This document shows positions 9,797 through 18,515 of a stretch of 64,000 bases of DNA, one piece after another; the first letter of the stretch is position 1; every line of letters begins with the position of its first letter. Under the pieces are notes generated by a model that was given only the letters and a program-made list of their open reading frames with translations, searched no databases and was not told the DNA's origin. The stretch is from an uncultured Pelagibacteraceae bacterium (GTDB lineage Bacteria > Pseudomonadota > Alphaproteobacteria > Pelagibacterales > Pelagibacteraceae). The DNA lies in the NCBI GenBank assembly GCA_902610975.1, contig CACLXL010000002.1, forward strand, positions 1-64,000, in the 5' to 3' direction. Position numbers and translations under genes: made by a program.

Positions 9797-11340
9797 GATA
9801 TTTTAACATCCTTATTGTTATCTCTTAATACGATAATTGATGTAAGGTGTCTTGCTAGAAAATAAGCTGTAAAAAGTGTAGTTACGATGCCTATTCCAAG
9901 AGTTATAGCAAAACCTTTTACTGGACCAGATCCAAATGCAAATAAGATTATAGCGGCGATTAAAGTAGTTATATTAGCATCAAGAACTGTTATTTTTGCT
10001 TTTGAATATCCTGTGTCAAAGGCGTGTATAACTGATTTTTCTGTTTTTAATTCCTCTTTAATTCTCTCAAATATTAATACATTTGCATCTACAGCCATTC
10101 CGACAGTTAAGATAATTCCTGCTATCCCAGGTAAGGTCAGAGTTGCCTCTAATATTGTTAAAACGCCTACTAACATTAACAAATTTGCAATTAAAGCAAT
10201 GTTAGCAACTAATCCGAATACCCTATACTTATAGAACATAAAAATAATTACTAAAATAAACCCAACTATTAAAGAGGTAACACCGGATTTGATTGAGTCC
10301 TCTCCTAAATCAGGTCCAACAGTCCGCTCTTCAACAATATCAAGAGGAGTAGGTAGAGCGCCTGACCTAAGAAGTAATGCTAAATCAGTTGCTTGTTGAA
10401 AAGTGAAATTTCCAGAAATCATTCCTTTTCCGGAAGTAATTGGCTCATTTATATTAGGCGCACTTATTATTTTACCGTCTAAAACTATTGCAAGTCTTTT
10501 TCCTACATTATCAGTAGTTGCTCTTCCAAATTTTTGAGCACCAAGTCTATCTAAAGTAAATGAAACAGTTGGTTCATTTTGTTGATTTTGAATACTTGGT
10601 TGAGCGTCAATTAAATTTTCACCACTCATCACAATTCTTTTGCTAATTTTCAATATTTCTCCAGTTTCTGAGATTAACTCATCAACACCAAATTCAGAAT
10701 TTTCACTAACCAATCTAAAATTTAATTGAGCAGTCTTGCCTAAAAGATTTTTTATTCTCTCAGGGTCTTTTAATCCTGGTAATTCAACCAAAATTCTTTT
10801 ATCACCCCTTTGAAGTATAGTTGGTTCTTTAGTGCCTACATCATCTATTCTCCGTCTTACAATTTCGATAGATTGTTTTAGAGCAGCATTATTTATAGTC
10901 AACAATCCATATTTTGAAAATAAAACCTCAACATAATTATCTTTCTTTTTTTGATAATCTAGTTCAAATGATCTGTAATTTTCTATATAAGGATTTACTA
11001 AATTATTTTTTTTTGAAAAAAAAAGTAAATCAAATTTGCTTATGTCATCTATTTTGAACGATAAGTTTTTATTCTTAATCTTAAAATCTTGATAGTTTAA
11101 TCCATTATCTTTTAATAATTTTTTTAACGGAATAACTTTTGATTGTATTTTTTCCTCAACAAGACTGTCAGAGTTTATCTCGAGTAAAAGATATGAACCT
11201 CCTTGTAAATCAAGTCCCAAATTCACTTTTTTTTCTAAAAAAGTTTTATCTGTGGTTTGTAAATTAAGTAAAGAAAAAATCGAGATAAAGAAAAATATTA
11301 AATAAATTATAATGACGTTTATTTTTGAAAAATTTAACAC
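9793..11340 (-). CDS. secD: Protein translocase subunit SecD
   Basis: Works with SecF and YajC to pull exported chains through SecYEG using the proton gradient. It has 515 residues. The N-terminal helix is followed by LGLDLQGGSYLLLE and a large periplasmic region that includes IVRRRIDDVGTKEPTI. The C-terminal half has five helices with the VGMAVDANVLIFERIKEEL motif. The frame opens with GTG at 11340 and no clear ribosome-binding site precedes it. It lies nine bases downstream of yajC, so coupling to yajC translation is plausible. Confidence 0.95.
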   Translation of the reverse strand: MLNFSKINVIIIYLIFFFISIFSLLNLQTTDKTFLEKKVNLGLDLQGGSYLLLEINSDSLVEEKIQSKVIPLKKLLKDNGLNYQDFKIKNKNLSFKIDDISKFDLLFFSKKNNLVNPYIENYRSFELDYQKKKDNYVEVLFSKYGLLTINNAALKQSIEIVRRRIDDVGTKEPTILQRGDKRILVELPGLKDPERIKNLLGKTAQLNFRLVSENSEFGVDELISETGEILKISKRIVMSGENLIDAQPSIQNQQNEPTVSFTLDRLGAQKFGRATTDNVGKRLAIVLDGKIISAPNINEPITSGKGMISGNFTFQQATDLALLLRSGALPTPLDIVEERTVGPDLGEDSIKSGVTSLIVGFILVIIFMFYKYRVFGLVANIALIANLLMLVGVLTILEATLTLPGIAGIILTVGMAVDANVLIFERIKEELKTEKSVIHAFDTGYSKAKITVLDANITTLIAAIILFAFGSGPVKGFAITLGIGIVTTLFTAYFLARHLTSIIVLRDNNKDVKIS

Positions 11341-11349
11341 AAAAAAGAA

Positions 11350-11634
11350 TTATTTTTTAACTTCTTCTTTTTTAAGCAGACTTGTAATTGTTGATCTTAT
11401 GATTTGGACTTTAGTACCTTCTCCAATTATAACCTCAATTCTATCATCTTCCATTACTCTATCAACTATTCCTATTATTCCCCCAGAAGTAATTACTTCG
11501 TCGCCTCTCTTCAAAGACTCAACCATAGCTTTATGGTCTTTCACTCTTTTTTGCTGTGGTCTGATCAAAAAAAAGTAAAAAATTACAAATATTAGAATTA
11601 AAGGTATAAATTGTGCAATTCCTTGTCCGCTCAT
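11350..11634 (-). CDS. yajC: Preprotein translocase subunit YajC
   Basis: A small inner-membrane protein associated with SecDF. It has 94 residues. One N-terminal membrane helix (about 8-26) ends in the family FFLIRPQQKR motif, followed by a small cytoplasmic domain with GDEVITSGGIIG. It is the first gene of the yajC-secD-secF unit on the minus strand, nine bases before secD. The family, size and neighbours agree, so the call is secure. Confidence 0.95.
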   Translation of the reverse strand: MSGQGIAQFIPLILIFVIFYFFLIRPQQKRVKDHKAMVESLKRGDEVITSGGIIGIVDRVMEDDRIEVIIGEGTKVQIIRSTITSLLKKEEVKK

Positions 11635-11681
11635 GATGAGACAAATATAATAAAAGTATTAAATTAACAAGTTAAATTTAG

Positions 11682-12929
11682 TCAAATTTTATCTAAATTA
11701 TTCATATATTTTTTTAAAACTTTCGGTATTGTAACCGAACCATCCTCATTTTGATTATTCTCTAATAAAGCAATTATAAGTCTTCCAACTGCTAATCCCG
11801 AGCCATTTAATGTGCCGACAAAATCACTGCCATTTTCAGTTTTAAATTTGGCCCCCATTCTCCTAGCTTGGAAAGAGCCACAAGATGAACAACTTGAAAT
11901 CTCTCGATATTTTTTTTCAGAAGGTATCCAAGCCTCGATATCAAAGGTTTTTTCTGCGCTAAATCCCATATCACCAGTAGATAGTAATACTACTTGATAG
12001 GGTATTTCTAAATTATCTAATACTTGTTTTGCGCAATTTAACATACGCTCTAACTCAATATTGCAATCTTTAGGATCTACTATGCTAACTAATTCAACTT
12101 TATAAAATTGATGCTGCCTAATCATACCTTTTGTATCTTTACCATAACTGCCGGCTTCTTTGCGAAAACACGGAGTTGAAGCAACATATCTATGAGGTAA
12201 ATCTTCTTTATTAACTAGGCTTTTTCTAACTAAATTGGTTAGAACAACTTCAGCTGTTGGGATAAGAAATTTTCTCTGATCTGAGTTTTCATATTTAATT
12301 TCAAATTGATCCGACTCAAATTTTGGTAGCTGGCCAGTTCCAAACATAACATCTTCATTAATAATTAAAGGAGGTGAGATTTCATCATATTTAAATTCAT
12401 TAGTGTGTAAATCAAGCATATAATTAATCAAAGCTCTTTCTAATAAAGCTATTTTATTTTTCAGAATAACAAATCTTGATCCAGATAATTTTGAAGCAAG
12501 ATCAAAGTCAATTTCATTGGACTTCGATCCAAGTTCCGTATGAGATTTGATTTTAAAAGAGAATTCTTTAATTTTTCCAAATTTTTTGATTAATTTATTG
12601 GATTTTTGATCTTTTCCAATTGGTACATCGTTTTGAGCTAGGTTTGGTAATATAAATAACAAATCATTAAGTTTTTTTTGTGAAATTGACTGTCTTTTTG
12701 AAATTTCAGATATTTTTTCAGAAATCTTTTTTGACTTTTCAAAATTAGATTTTTCTTTTGATTTTGATAGAATGCCTTTTTCTTGTTCTAATTTCTCTTT
12801 TTCACTTATTAACTTTCTGTTTTCATTATCCAAGATTTCAAAGTTATTTATATCAAAATCAAAATTTCTGTCTGATAATTTTTTTTTGTAATCTTTTAAT
12901 TTTTTTCTTAACTCTTTAATATTATGCAT
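11682..12929 (-). CDS. serS: Seryl-tRNA synthetase
   Basis: A class II synthetase charging tRNA-Ser (and tRNA-Sec where present). It has 415 residues. The N-terminal long antiparallel coiled coil (about 1-105) is rich in Lys/Glu/Ser. The catalytic core has motif 2 around PCFRKEAGSYGKDTKG and motif 3 GLAVGRLIIALLEN near the end. The EISSCSSCGSFQARR stretch before motif 3 is typical of bacterial SerS. The ATG overlaps the tatC stop by eight bases. Confidence 0.97.
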   Translation of the reverse strand: MHNIKELRKKLKDYKKKLSDRNFDFDINNFEILDNENRKLISEKEKLEQEKGILSKSKEKSNFEKSKKISEKISEISKRQSISQKKLNDLLFILPNLAQNDVPIGKDQKSNKLIKKFGKIKEFSFKIKSHTELGSKSNEIDFDLASKLSGSRFVILKNKIALLERALINYMLDLHTNEFKYDEISPPLIINEDVMFGTGQLPKFESDQFEIKYENSDQRKFLIPTAEVVLTNLVRKSLVNKEDLPHRYVASTPCFRKEAGSYGKDTKGMIRQHQFYKVELVSIVDPKDCNIELERMLNCAKQVLDNLEIPYQVVLLSTGDMGFSAEKTFDIEAWIPSEKKYREISSCSSCGSFQARRMGAKFKTENGSDFVGTLNGSGLAVGRLIIALLENNQNEDGSVTIPKVLKKYMNNLDKI

Positions 12930-13686
12930 TTTCTATTTCTTGTTCTCCTTTCTTTTCGGTAAATTTTACAGTCAATATAGATAGTTCATAAAGAAATAAC
13001 AAAGGTATTGCTAATCCAATCTGAGTTATTGGATCCGGAGGAGTTAAAATTGCTGCTATGGCAAAAATTATAACAATAACATATCTTCTTCTGGTTTTGA
13101 GATAATTTGAATTTACAACACCAATCCTAGCTAATAAATTTAGTAATACTGGCAATTGAAAACTTATACCAAAAGCAAATATTAATCTCATTATTAAGGA
13201 AAGGTATTCATTTACTTTAGCTTCAAGTTGAATAGGTAGGTTGGAACTTGAACCTAATGTTTCAAATGATAGAAAAAACTTTATCGCCAAAGGCATAACT
13301 AAATAATAAACTAATAGACCGCCTAACAAAAAAAGAATTGGTGTTGATACTAAATAAGGTAGTATTGCTTTTTTTTCATTTTTATATAAACCTGGCGCAA
13401 TAAATTTATAAATTTGAATTAATAAAACCGGGCTGCCTAAAAAAATTGCAGCAAAAAAAGCAACTTTAATATAAGTAATAAAAGTTTCATGAAGTGCTGT
13501 AAATATAAGACGTCTTGATGTTTCATCATCTTTTACAGCATTTGCGTATGGTTCAACCAAAAAATTATAAATTTGCTCTGCAAAAAAATAAGAAATTATA
13601 AAAACTATGAAAATAAATATTAATGAATTGAGAAGTCTTGAACGCAGTTCAATAAAATGACTTGCAAATGAATTATTTTCAGCCAT
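12922..13686 (-). CDS. tatC: Twin-arginine translocase subunit TatC
   Basis: The signal-peptide receptor of the Tat pathway, which exports folded proteins. It has 254 residues with six membrane helices. The N-terminal HFIELRSRLLNS block matches the family HL.ELR motif, and helix 5/6 features include ILTPPDPITQIGLAIPL. It is the third gene of tatA-tatB-tatC and overlaps tatB by eight bases. serS follows with an eight-base overlap. Confidence 0.96.
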   Translation of the reverse strand: MAENNSFASHFIELRSRLLNSLIFIFIVFIISYFFAEQIYNFLVEPYANAVKDDETSRRLIFTALHETFITYIKVAFFAAIFLGSPVLLIQIYKFIAPGLYKNEKKAILPYLVSTPILFLLGGLLVYYLVMPLAIKFFLSFETLGSSSNLPIQLEAKVNEYLSLIMRLIFAFGISFQLPVLLNLLARIGVVNSNYLKTRRRYVIVIIFAIAAILTPPDPITQIGLAIPLLFLYELSILTVKFTEKKGEQEIENA

Positions 13687-13915
13687 TTTTATCTAAATCT
13701 TCTTTGATATTATTATTTTTGTTCACGATTTTTTCGTCTAAATCAACATCTTTTGTTACAGATGAAACCTCTCTTTGAAAACTACTTAATGTATTTTTAA
13801 ATTTTCCTATATAAGAACCAATTTTTTTTAAAGCTATCGGAAATTCCTTTGGTCCTAATACTAAAATTGCAATTATTACTACTGATAAAATCTCTAACCA
13901 TCCAATTTGAGGCAT
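13679..13915 (-). CDS. tatB: Twin-arginine translocase subunit TatB
   Basis: Forms the receptor complex with TatC. It has 78 residues, short for TatB. The N-terminal MPQIGWLEILSVVIIAILVLGPKEFP contains the membrane helix and the LGPxxFP hinge, with Glu8, the TatB-type acidic residue. An amphipathic helix and a charged tail follow. It sits between tatA (five bases upstream) and tatC (eight-base overlap). Confidence 0.92.
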   Translation of the reverse strand: MPQIGWLEILSVVIIAILVLGPKEFPIALKKIGSYIGKFKNTLSSFQREVSSVTKDVDLDEKIVNKNNNIKEDLDKNG

Positions 13916-13920
13916 TTCGA

Positions 13921-14118
13921 TTATTTATTTTCAGTGTCAGAATTGTCTGACTTAGAGTTGTCTTCTTGATTGTTTGTTTGGGGATCATCAGACATACCTT
14001 TTTTAAAACTTTTTATTCCTTTGGCTACATCACCCATTAAACTTGATATTTTTCCCCTTCCAAAGAGTAAGACAACAAGAACTACAACTATTGCTATTTG
14101 CCAGAAACTAATTCCCAT
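13921..14118 (-). CDS. tatA: Twin-arginine translocase subunit TatA
   Basis: The pore-forming subunit of the Tat exporter. I chose the ATG at 14118 (MGISFWQ), which gives 65 residues and the classic TatA N-terminus. A TTG six codons upstream would add a poor extension. The helix [15 protein letters not shown] is followed by a [11 protein letters not shown] hinge/amphipathic helix (TatA usually has FGxxKLP) and an acidic Asn/Asp/Ser tail. It is the first gene of the tatABC unit. Confidence 0.92.
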   Translation of the reverse strand: MGISFWQIAIVVVLVVLLFGRGKISSLMGDVAKGIKSFKKGMSDDPQTNNQEDNSKSDNSDTENK

Positions 14119-14159
14119 AATTCTAAATATATACAATAAAAAGTGTCAAATAAATATAA

Positions 14160-14846
14160 TTATTTCTCGTCTTCAGGAGCTTTTTTAATAGCTTCATCTA
14201 TATCTTTGTAAATATTCTGGTTTTCAGACATAGACTGCTCTTTAAAGAATTTTCCAGTGCCAAAAATAGATTTATCTATTACTGATGTATCAATCAATCC
14301 TGCAGAGCCAAGCTCATCTATAGTAGGTAAATCAGATATTTTTTGAATATTGAAATGATTTAAAAAATTTTCAGTTGTAGCATATTGAATTGGTTTACCA
14401 GGTACATCTTTACGGCCGGCAGGTCTTACCCAATCTAATTCCAATAAAATTTCTAGTGTGTTTGAGGCAAAAGATACACCTCTAATTTCTTCGATTTCAG
14501 ATCTTGTAACAGGTTGATGATAGACTATAATTGCTAAAGTTTCTATTGTTGCTTTTGATAATTTTTTTTGAGTAGATTTTTGCAATGCCATTAATTTTGA
14601 TAAATCCTCAGCAGTTCTAAAAGACCATTTATTTTTGATGCAAACTAAGTTTATACCTCTTTTTTTGTAAATTATTTGCAAATCTTCCAATATTTTTTTC
14701 AAGTTAGAATTTATTTGTAATCTCTTCTCAATAGTCTCTAGATCTAATGGTTCAGATGCTGCAAAAAGTATCGCTTCAATCTGTCTTTCAATTTTTGAAG
14801 GGGACGAAGGAAAGTCAATGATATTATTTTTCTTTTTATTTTTCAT
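14160..14846 (-). CDS. scpB: Segregation and condensation protein B
   Basis: The winged-helix kleisin-associated subunit of the SMC-ScpAB condensin. It has 228 residues. The block IEAILFAASEPL near the N-terminus and the second winged helix containing ALAIIVYHQPVTRSEIEEIRGV-like residues are diagnostic. An acidic tail ends the protein. Its start lies 11 bases inside the end of scpA, so the two are coupled. Confidence 0.95.
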   Translation of the reverse strand: MKNKKKNNIIDFPSSPSKIERQIEAILFAASEPLDLETIEKRLQINSNLKKILEDLQIIYKKRGINLVCIKNKWSFRTAEDLSKLMALQKSTQKKLSKATIETLAIIVYHQPVTRSEIEEIRGVSFASNTLEILLELDWVRPAGRKDVPGKPIQYATTENFLNHFNIQKISDLPTIDELGSAGLIDTSVIDKSIFGTGKFFKEQSMSENQNIYKDIDEAIKKAPEDEK

Positions 14847-15576
14847 TTGTTTTCTTTATCATTAATTTATCGAAAATTTTTTTTTGCGATAATGAAATAA
14901 TGCCCTCTTTTGTTAATTCAAGACTTGCTGCAAAAATTCCTGCAATTCCTGTCCTTTTCATTTTATTATCTAAATAAAATTTAGGTATTAAATCTTTTAA
15001 ATTTTTCCAATCTAAAATCTTGTCGAGATTATTTTTTATCTGCTTTATACCTTCCTCAGCAGTAAATACAGGAAGTTTAGGAATACTTATATTCTGAAAA
15101 GTTTTTTGCATTTGAATGCTAGAATAAGTTTTTAAAAGTTCGTAAAGAGAAACATCATAAATAGGTGTATTTATTGATCTTATTCCACCTTTCATTCCTC
15201 TGGTAAAAATATGAATACCAAGTCTTTTTTTTTTAAGCATTTGATCAGATAATATTCTTATTAACTCTAATTTTTTCAGTTGAAGCTTAAGTTTTTCTGC
15301 TACTTCTAATGCTTTAAAATCATCTTCATCATCTTCCGGTAATAACAATTTTGATTTTAAATATGCTAACCATGTTGCCATCAATAAAAATTCTGAAGCA
15401 GTTTCAAGGTTTAGGTTTTTATTATTTTTTATGAATTCTAAAAATTGATCAGCTAATTTTGTAATTGAAATCTCAGCCAAATCAACTTTTTGTGATTTTG
15501 CAAGATCCAAAAGAACTTCAAGTGGTCCATTGTAGTTTGGTATATCAATTGAAATTTGATCTGCTTTTGATTCCAT
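14836..15576 (-). CDS. scpA: Segregation and condensation protein A (kleisin)
   Basis: The kleisin that bridges SMC heads in chromosome condensation. It has 246 residues. The N-terminal YNGPLEVLLDLAKSQKVDL block and the FLLMATWLAYLKSKLLLP helix are the ScpA signatures. The C-terminal winged helix includes REGIISLSQ-like residues (here KEGIISLSQ). It lies between nagZ (eight bases upstream) and scpB (11-base overlap) in an order common in Alphaproteobacteria. Confidence 0.95.
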   Translation of the reverse strand: MESKADQISIDIPNYNGPLEVLLDLAKSQKVDLAEISITKLADQFLEFIKNNKNLNLETASEFLLMATWLAYLKSKLLLPEDDEDDFKALEVAEKLKLQLKKLELIRILSDQMLKKKRLGIHIFTRGMKGGIRSINTPIYDVSLYELLKTYSSIQMQKTFQNISIPKLPVFTAEEGIKQIKNNLDKILDWKNLKDLIPKFYLDNKMKRTGIAGIFAASLELTKEGIISLSQKKIFDKLMIKKTNEK

Positions 15577-15584
15577 AGGTAATT

Positions 15585-16529
15585 TTACCTTAAAAATTTA
15601 TAAAATTCTGATGTTTTTTTTGAAGTAAATTTATCAATATAAGGCAAGGATTTAATCAATTTAAAGTTGTCATTAGTATTGCCTGCACAATAAAGAACAA
15701 GGTTGCATCCAGCTTTTATTGATTTTTCAGCATTAGTTAGTAGATCGTACTTTAAAGCTTTCATTGAAATATCATCTGAAATTAAAATACCTTTAAATCC
15801 AATTTTTTTTCTAATTATTTTTTTAATTATATCTTTTGAGAAAGTGGCTACATTCCTCTTATCGATTTTACTATAAAGAATGTGTGCAGTCATAGCTAAC
15901 TTTGCTTTTGACTTCTTAAATGGATAAAAATCTTTCGTATTAAGTTTATTGAGACTTAGTGGAACTTTTGGCATTTTTTTATGACTGTCAGATTTTGCTG
16001 CCCCGTGCCCAGGTATATGTTTTATAATAGAGGCAATCTTATTTGAGTGTAGATTTTTTACTGTGAGTTCACCAAGTTTTCTAACAATTTTTTTATCGTT
16101 TGAAAAACTTCTGTTTCCTATAATTTTGTTTGTTTTTTTTCTTAATATATCAAGGACTGGAATAGTATTAATATTGATGCCAAGATCTTTTAATATTTTA
16201 CTCAAACTTCTTAAATACTCTTTTAATATTTTAAAACAGGCATTTTTATCGTTTTTAAATAAATTACCAAAAAAATTCGCGCTTATATTATGACTTATTA
16301 GATTTTCTAGTCTTGAAACACTTTGCCCCTCCTCATCAATTATAATTGGAAATTTTTTATTTTTAGTCAAGGACCTTATGTTAGAGGTGAGTTCTTTAAT
16401 TTGTTTTGGCGTGTTTAAATTTCTTCTAAACAAAATTATTCCCCACGGTTTTTCCTTTGAAAGAAGTATTTTCTCTCTTTTTGACAATTTCACACCTTTA
16501 ATACTTACTATAATTGCTTTACGTTTCAT
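15585..16529 (-). CDS. nagZ: Beta-N-acetylhexosaminidase NagZ (GH3)
   Basis: A cytoplasmic GH3 glycosidase that removes N-acetylglucosamine from recycled muropeptides. It has 314 residues. The signature KHIPGHGAAKSDSHKKMP carries the catalytic Asp/His pair typical of NagZ, and ISDDISMKAL carries the GH3 nucleophile Asp. The N-terminus has the GIILFRRN and DEEGQSVSRL blocks of the family. It sits between the 86-residue membrane protein and scpA, as in other Alphaproteobacteria (argS - SPOR protein - nagZ - scpA). Confidence 0.93.
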   Translation of the reverse strand: MKRKAIIVSIKGVKLSKREKILLSKEKPWGIILFRRNLNTPKQIKELTSNIRSLTKNKKFPIIIDEEGQSVSRLENLISHNISANFFGNLFKNDKNACFKILKEYLRSLSKILKDLGININTIPVLDILRKKTNKIIGNRSFSNDKKIVRKLGELTVKNLHSNKIASIIKHIPGHGAAKSDSHKKMPKVPLSLNKLNTKDFYPFKKSKAKLAMTAHILYSKIDKRNVATFSKDIIKKIIRKKIGFKGILISDDISMKALKYDLLTNAEKSIKAGCNLVLYCAGNTNDNFKLIKSLPYIDKFTSKKTSEFYKFLR

Positions 16530-16530
16530 A

Positions 16531-16791
16531 TTATTTTTTTAGTAAATCCCAAAAATTTCTTTTCTTATCTTCGTTTATTTCTCCATCTAAAGAATTATTA
16601 AATTCTATAATACTATTAGTATCATTTTCTAAAACTTTTAAATCGGTTATCTTTTCTTTTAAAATTTCCTCTATATTAGAACGGTTATAACTTTTTTTAT
16701 CAAGATTTTTATTAGAAAAATAATATTTTGAAATTGTTAAAATAAATAGAGCAACTAAAAATAGCATGAATAGGTTAATGATTTTATACAT
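16531..16791 (-). CDS. Short membrane-anchored protein of unknown function between argS and nagZ
   Basis: An 86-residue protein with one N-terminal membrane helix (about 6-24) and a charged Asn/Lys/Glu/Asp-rich tail. Its start overlaps the argS stop by one base (TAATG) and it ends one base before the nagZ start. In many Alphaproteobacteria this slot holds a larger membrane-anchored SPOR-domain protein. The tail here is too short for a SPOR domain and I see no SPOR motif. It may be a reduced remnant of that gene; this rests on position and topology only. Confidence 0.6.
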   Translation of the reverse strand: MYKIINLFMLFLVALFILTISKYYFSNKNLDKKSYNRSNIEEILKEKITDLKVLENDTNSIIEFNNSLDGEINEDKKRNFWDLLKK

Positions 16792-18515
16792 TACATTTTT
16801 TCAGGAAGTGACACCCCAAGTATATTCATTCCATTTTTAATTACAATTGCAACAAGATAGATATAGGCTAAAGAGTCTTCTTTTTTTATTTTTCCATCCT
16901 TTATTAATCTGAATTTACTATCCTCATTTCCTTTACTCCAATATGAGTGGAATAAAGTTGATAGTTCATATAGGTAAAAAGGTATTTTGTGAGGTTCAAG
17001 TTTATAAGCTGCAGACTCTATTATTTTTGGCCACTCAAAAACTTTTCTTAATATCTTTTCCTCGTACTCATTTGGTTGAAATATATTTATATCAACTGAA
17101 ATTTGATAATTAAAATCTATTTTAAGTGTTCTTAAAATTGAGTTTATCCTAGCATATGCATATTGAACATAAAAAACAGGATTATCTTTTGTTTTCTCTT
17201 TTACTTTTTCAAAATCAAAATCTAGCTCTACATCATTGCTTCTATTTAACATCATAAACCTTATTGAGTCTTTATTAACTTCATAAAGTAAATCTTGGAC
17301 AGAGATAAAATCACCTGCTCTTTTTGACATTTTAAAGGGTTTTCCATTCTTATAAAGTTTCACTAATTGACAAACTTTACAATTCAACTTCACTTTTTTA
17401 TCAGAAAGTGCTGATACTGCTGCGCTAATTCTTTTAATATAACCTGTGTGATCGGCTCCAAGAATATTTATCAAATTATCATATTTTCTATTAATTTTAT
17501 CAGAATGATAAGCAACATCATTTGCAAAGTAAGTCCATGATCCATCATCTTTTTTTAATGCTCTATCTGTATCATCTCCAAATTCTGTTGATTTAAATAT
17601 TAGTCTTTTCATCTTTTTCCAATTTTTTGACTTCTCACCTTTAGGAGGAGCTAAATAACCTTCTTCTACAAAATTTTTATTTTTTAATTGCTTTATTGTT
17701 TTATTTACCAAATCTTTCTTTATAAGCTGGGTTTCGGAGAAAAAATTATCATGCTGTATTCCAAGTCTTTTAAGATCATCTTTAATTAAAGTCATTGAGC
17801 CTTGCAAAGAAAGTTTTTTTAATTCATCGAAAGAATTATTTAGATTTTCAACATTAATATCTTTATTTTCTTTAATTATATTATTTGCAATTTCTTTTAT
17901 GTATACACCCGGGTATAAATTTTTTTTCAAAATGAATTTTTCTTTATATTTAATTTCTCTTATTCTCAAGTAAACTGACTCTACAAAATTCTTAATTTGG
18001 TTACCGTAATCGTTGATATAGTATTCTTTGATTACTTTATTTCCGTTAAATAATAATAAATTGGATAAAACATCACCAAAAACCGCCCCCCTACAATGAC
18101 CTACATGCATTGGCCCTGTTGGATTAGCTGAAACAAATTCTATATTATAAACTTTATTTGATTTTTTTGATCCATAATTGTTCTTATTTTTGAATATATC
18201 TTTAATGTTATCAATAAAACCATTTTTTGAAAGTTTTATGTTAAGAAAACCAGGTCCTGCTATATCAATTTTTTCGAAATGATTAATCTTTTTTAACAGT
18301 AAATCTTTTATATCCTCTGCTAAATTAATTGGATTAAGTTTATTTGTTTTTGCTAATACTAATGAAATATTTGAAGATAAATCGTAATTAAAATGATCAG
18401 GTGGAACTTCTAAATTTATATTATCTAGATTTTCTAAATTCGTTAGTTTTAAATTATCTTTGTTATCTAAAATAGTCTTATTAATTTTCGATAAATAATT
18501 TTCAAATATATTCAT
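16791..18515 (-). CDS. argS: Arginyl-tRNA synthetase
   Basis: A class I synthetase charging tRNA-Arg. It has 574 residues. The HIGH-type motif appears as NPTGPMHVGHCRGAVFGD near 130-147. A KMSK-type motif is present as FKMSKRAGD. The C-terminal DALR-type anticodon domain contains the YVQYAYARINSI block. The ATG overlaps the dgt stop by four bases. A tRNA-Arg (UCU) substrate is encoded in this window at 41448-41524. Confidence 0.96.
   Translation of the reverse strand: MNIFENYLSKINKTILDNKDNLKLTNLENLDNINLEVPPDHFNYDLSSNISLVLAKTNKLNPINLAEDIKDLLLKKINHFEKIDIAGPGFLNIKLSKNGFIDNIKDIFKNKNNYGSKKSNKVYNIEFVSANPTGPMHVGHCRGAVFGDVLSNLLLFNGNKVIKEYYINDYGNQIKNFVESVYLRIREIKYKEKFILKKNLYPGVYIKEIANNIIKENKDINVENLNNSFDELKKLSLQGSMTLIKDDLKRLGIQHDNFFSETQLIKKDLVNKTIKQLKNKNFVEEGYLAPPKGEKSKNWKKMKRLIFKSTEFGDDTDRALKKDDGSWTYFANDVAYHSDKINRKYDNLINILGADHTGYIKRISAAVSALSDKKVKLNCKVCQLVKLYKNGKPFKMSKRAGDFISVQDLLYEVNKDSIRFMMLNRSNDVELDFDFEKVKEKTKDNPVFYVQYAYARINSILRTLKIDFNYQISVDINIFQPNEYEEKILRKVFEWPKIIESAAYKLEPHKIPFYLYELSTLFHSYWSKGNEDSKFRLIKDGKIKKEDSLAYIYLVAIVIKNGMNILGVSLPEKM

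Noticed and set aside
13797-13988. 63-codon minus-strand ORF across the tatA/tatB junction
   Set aside because: It is in another frame of two well-recognised genes and shows no family features.
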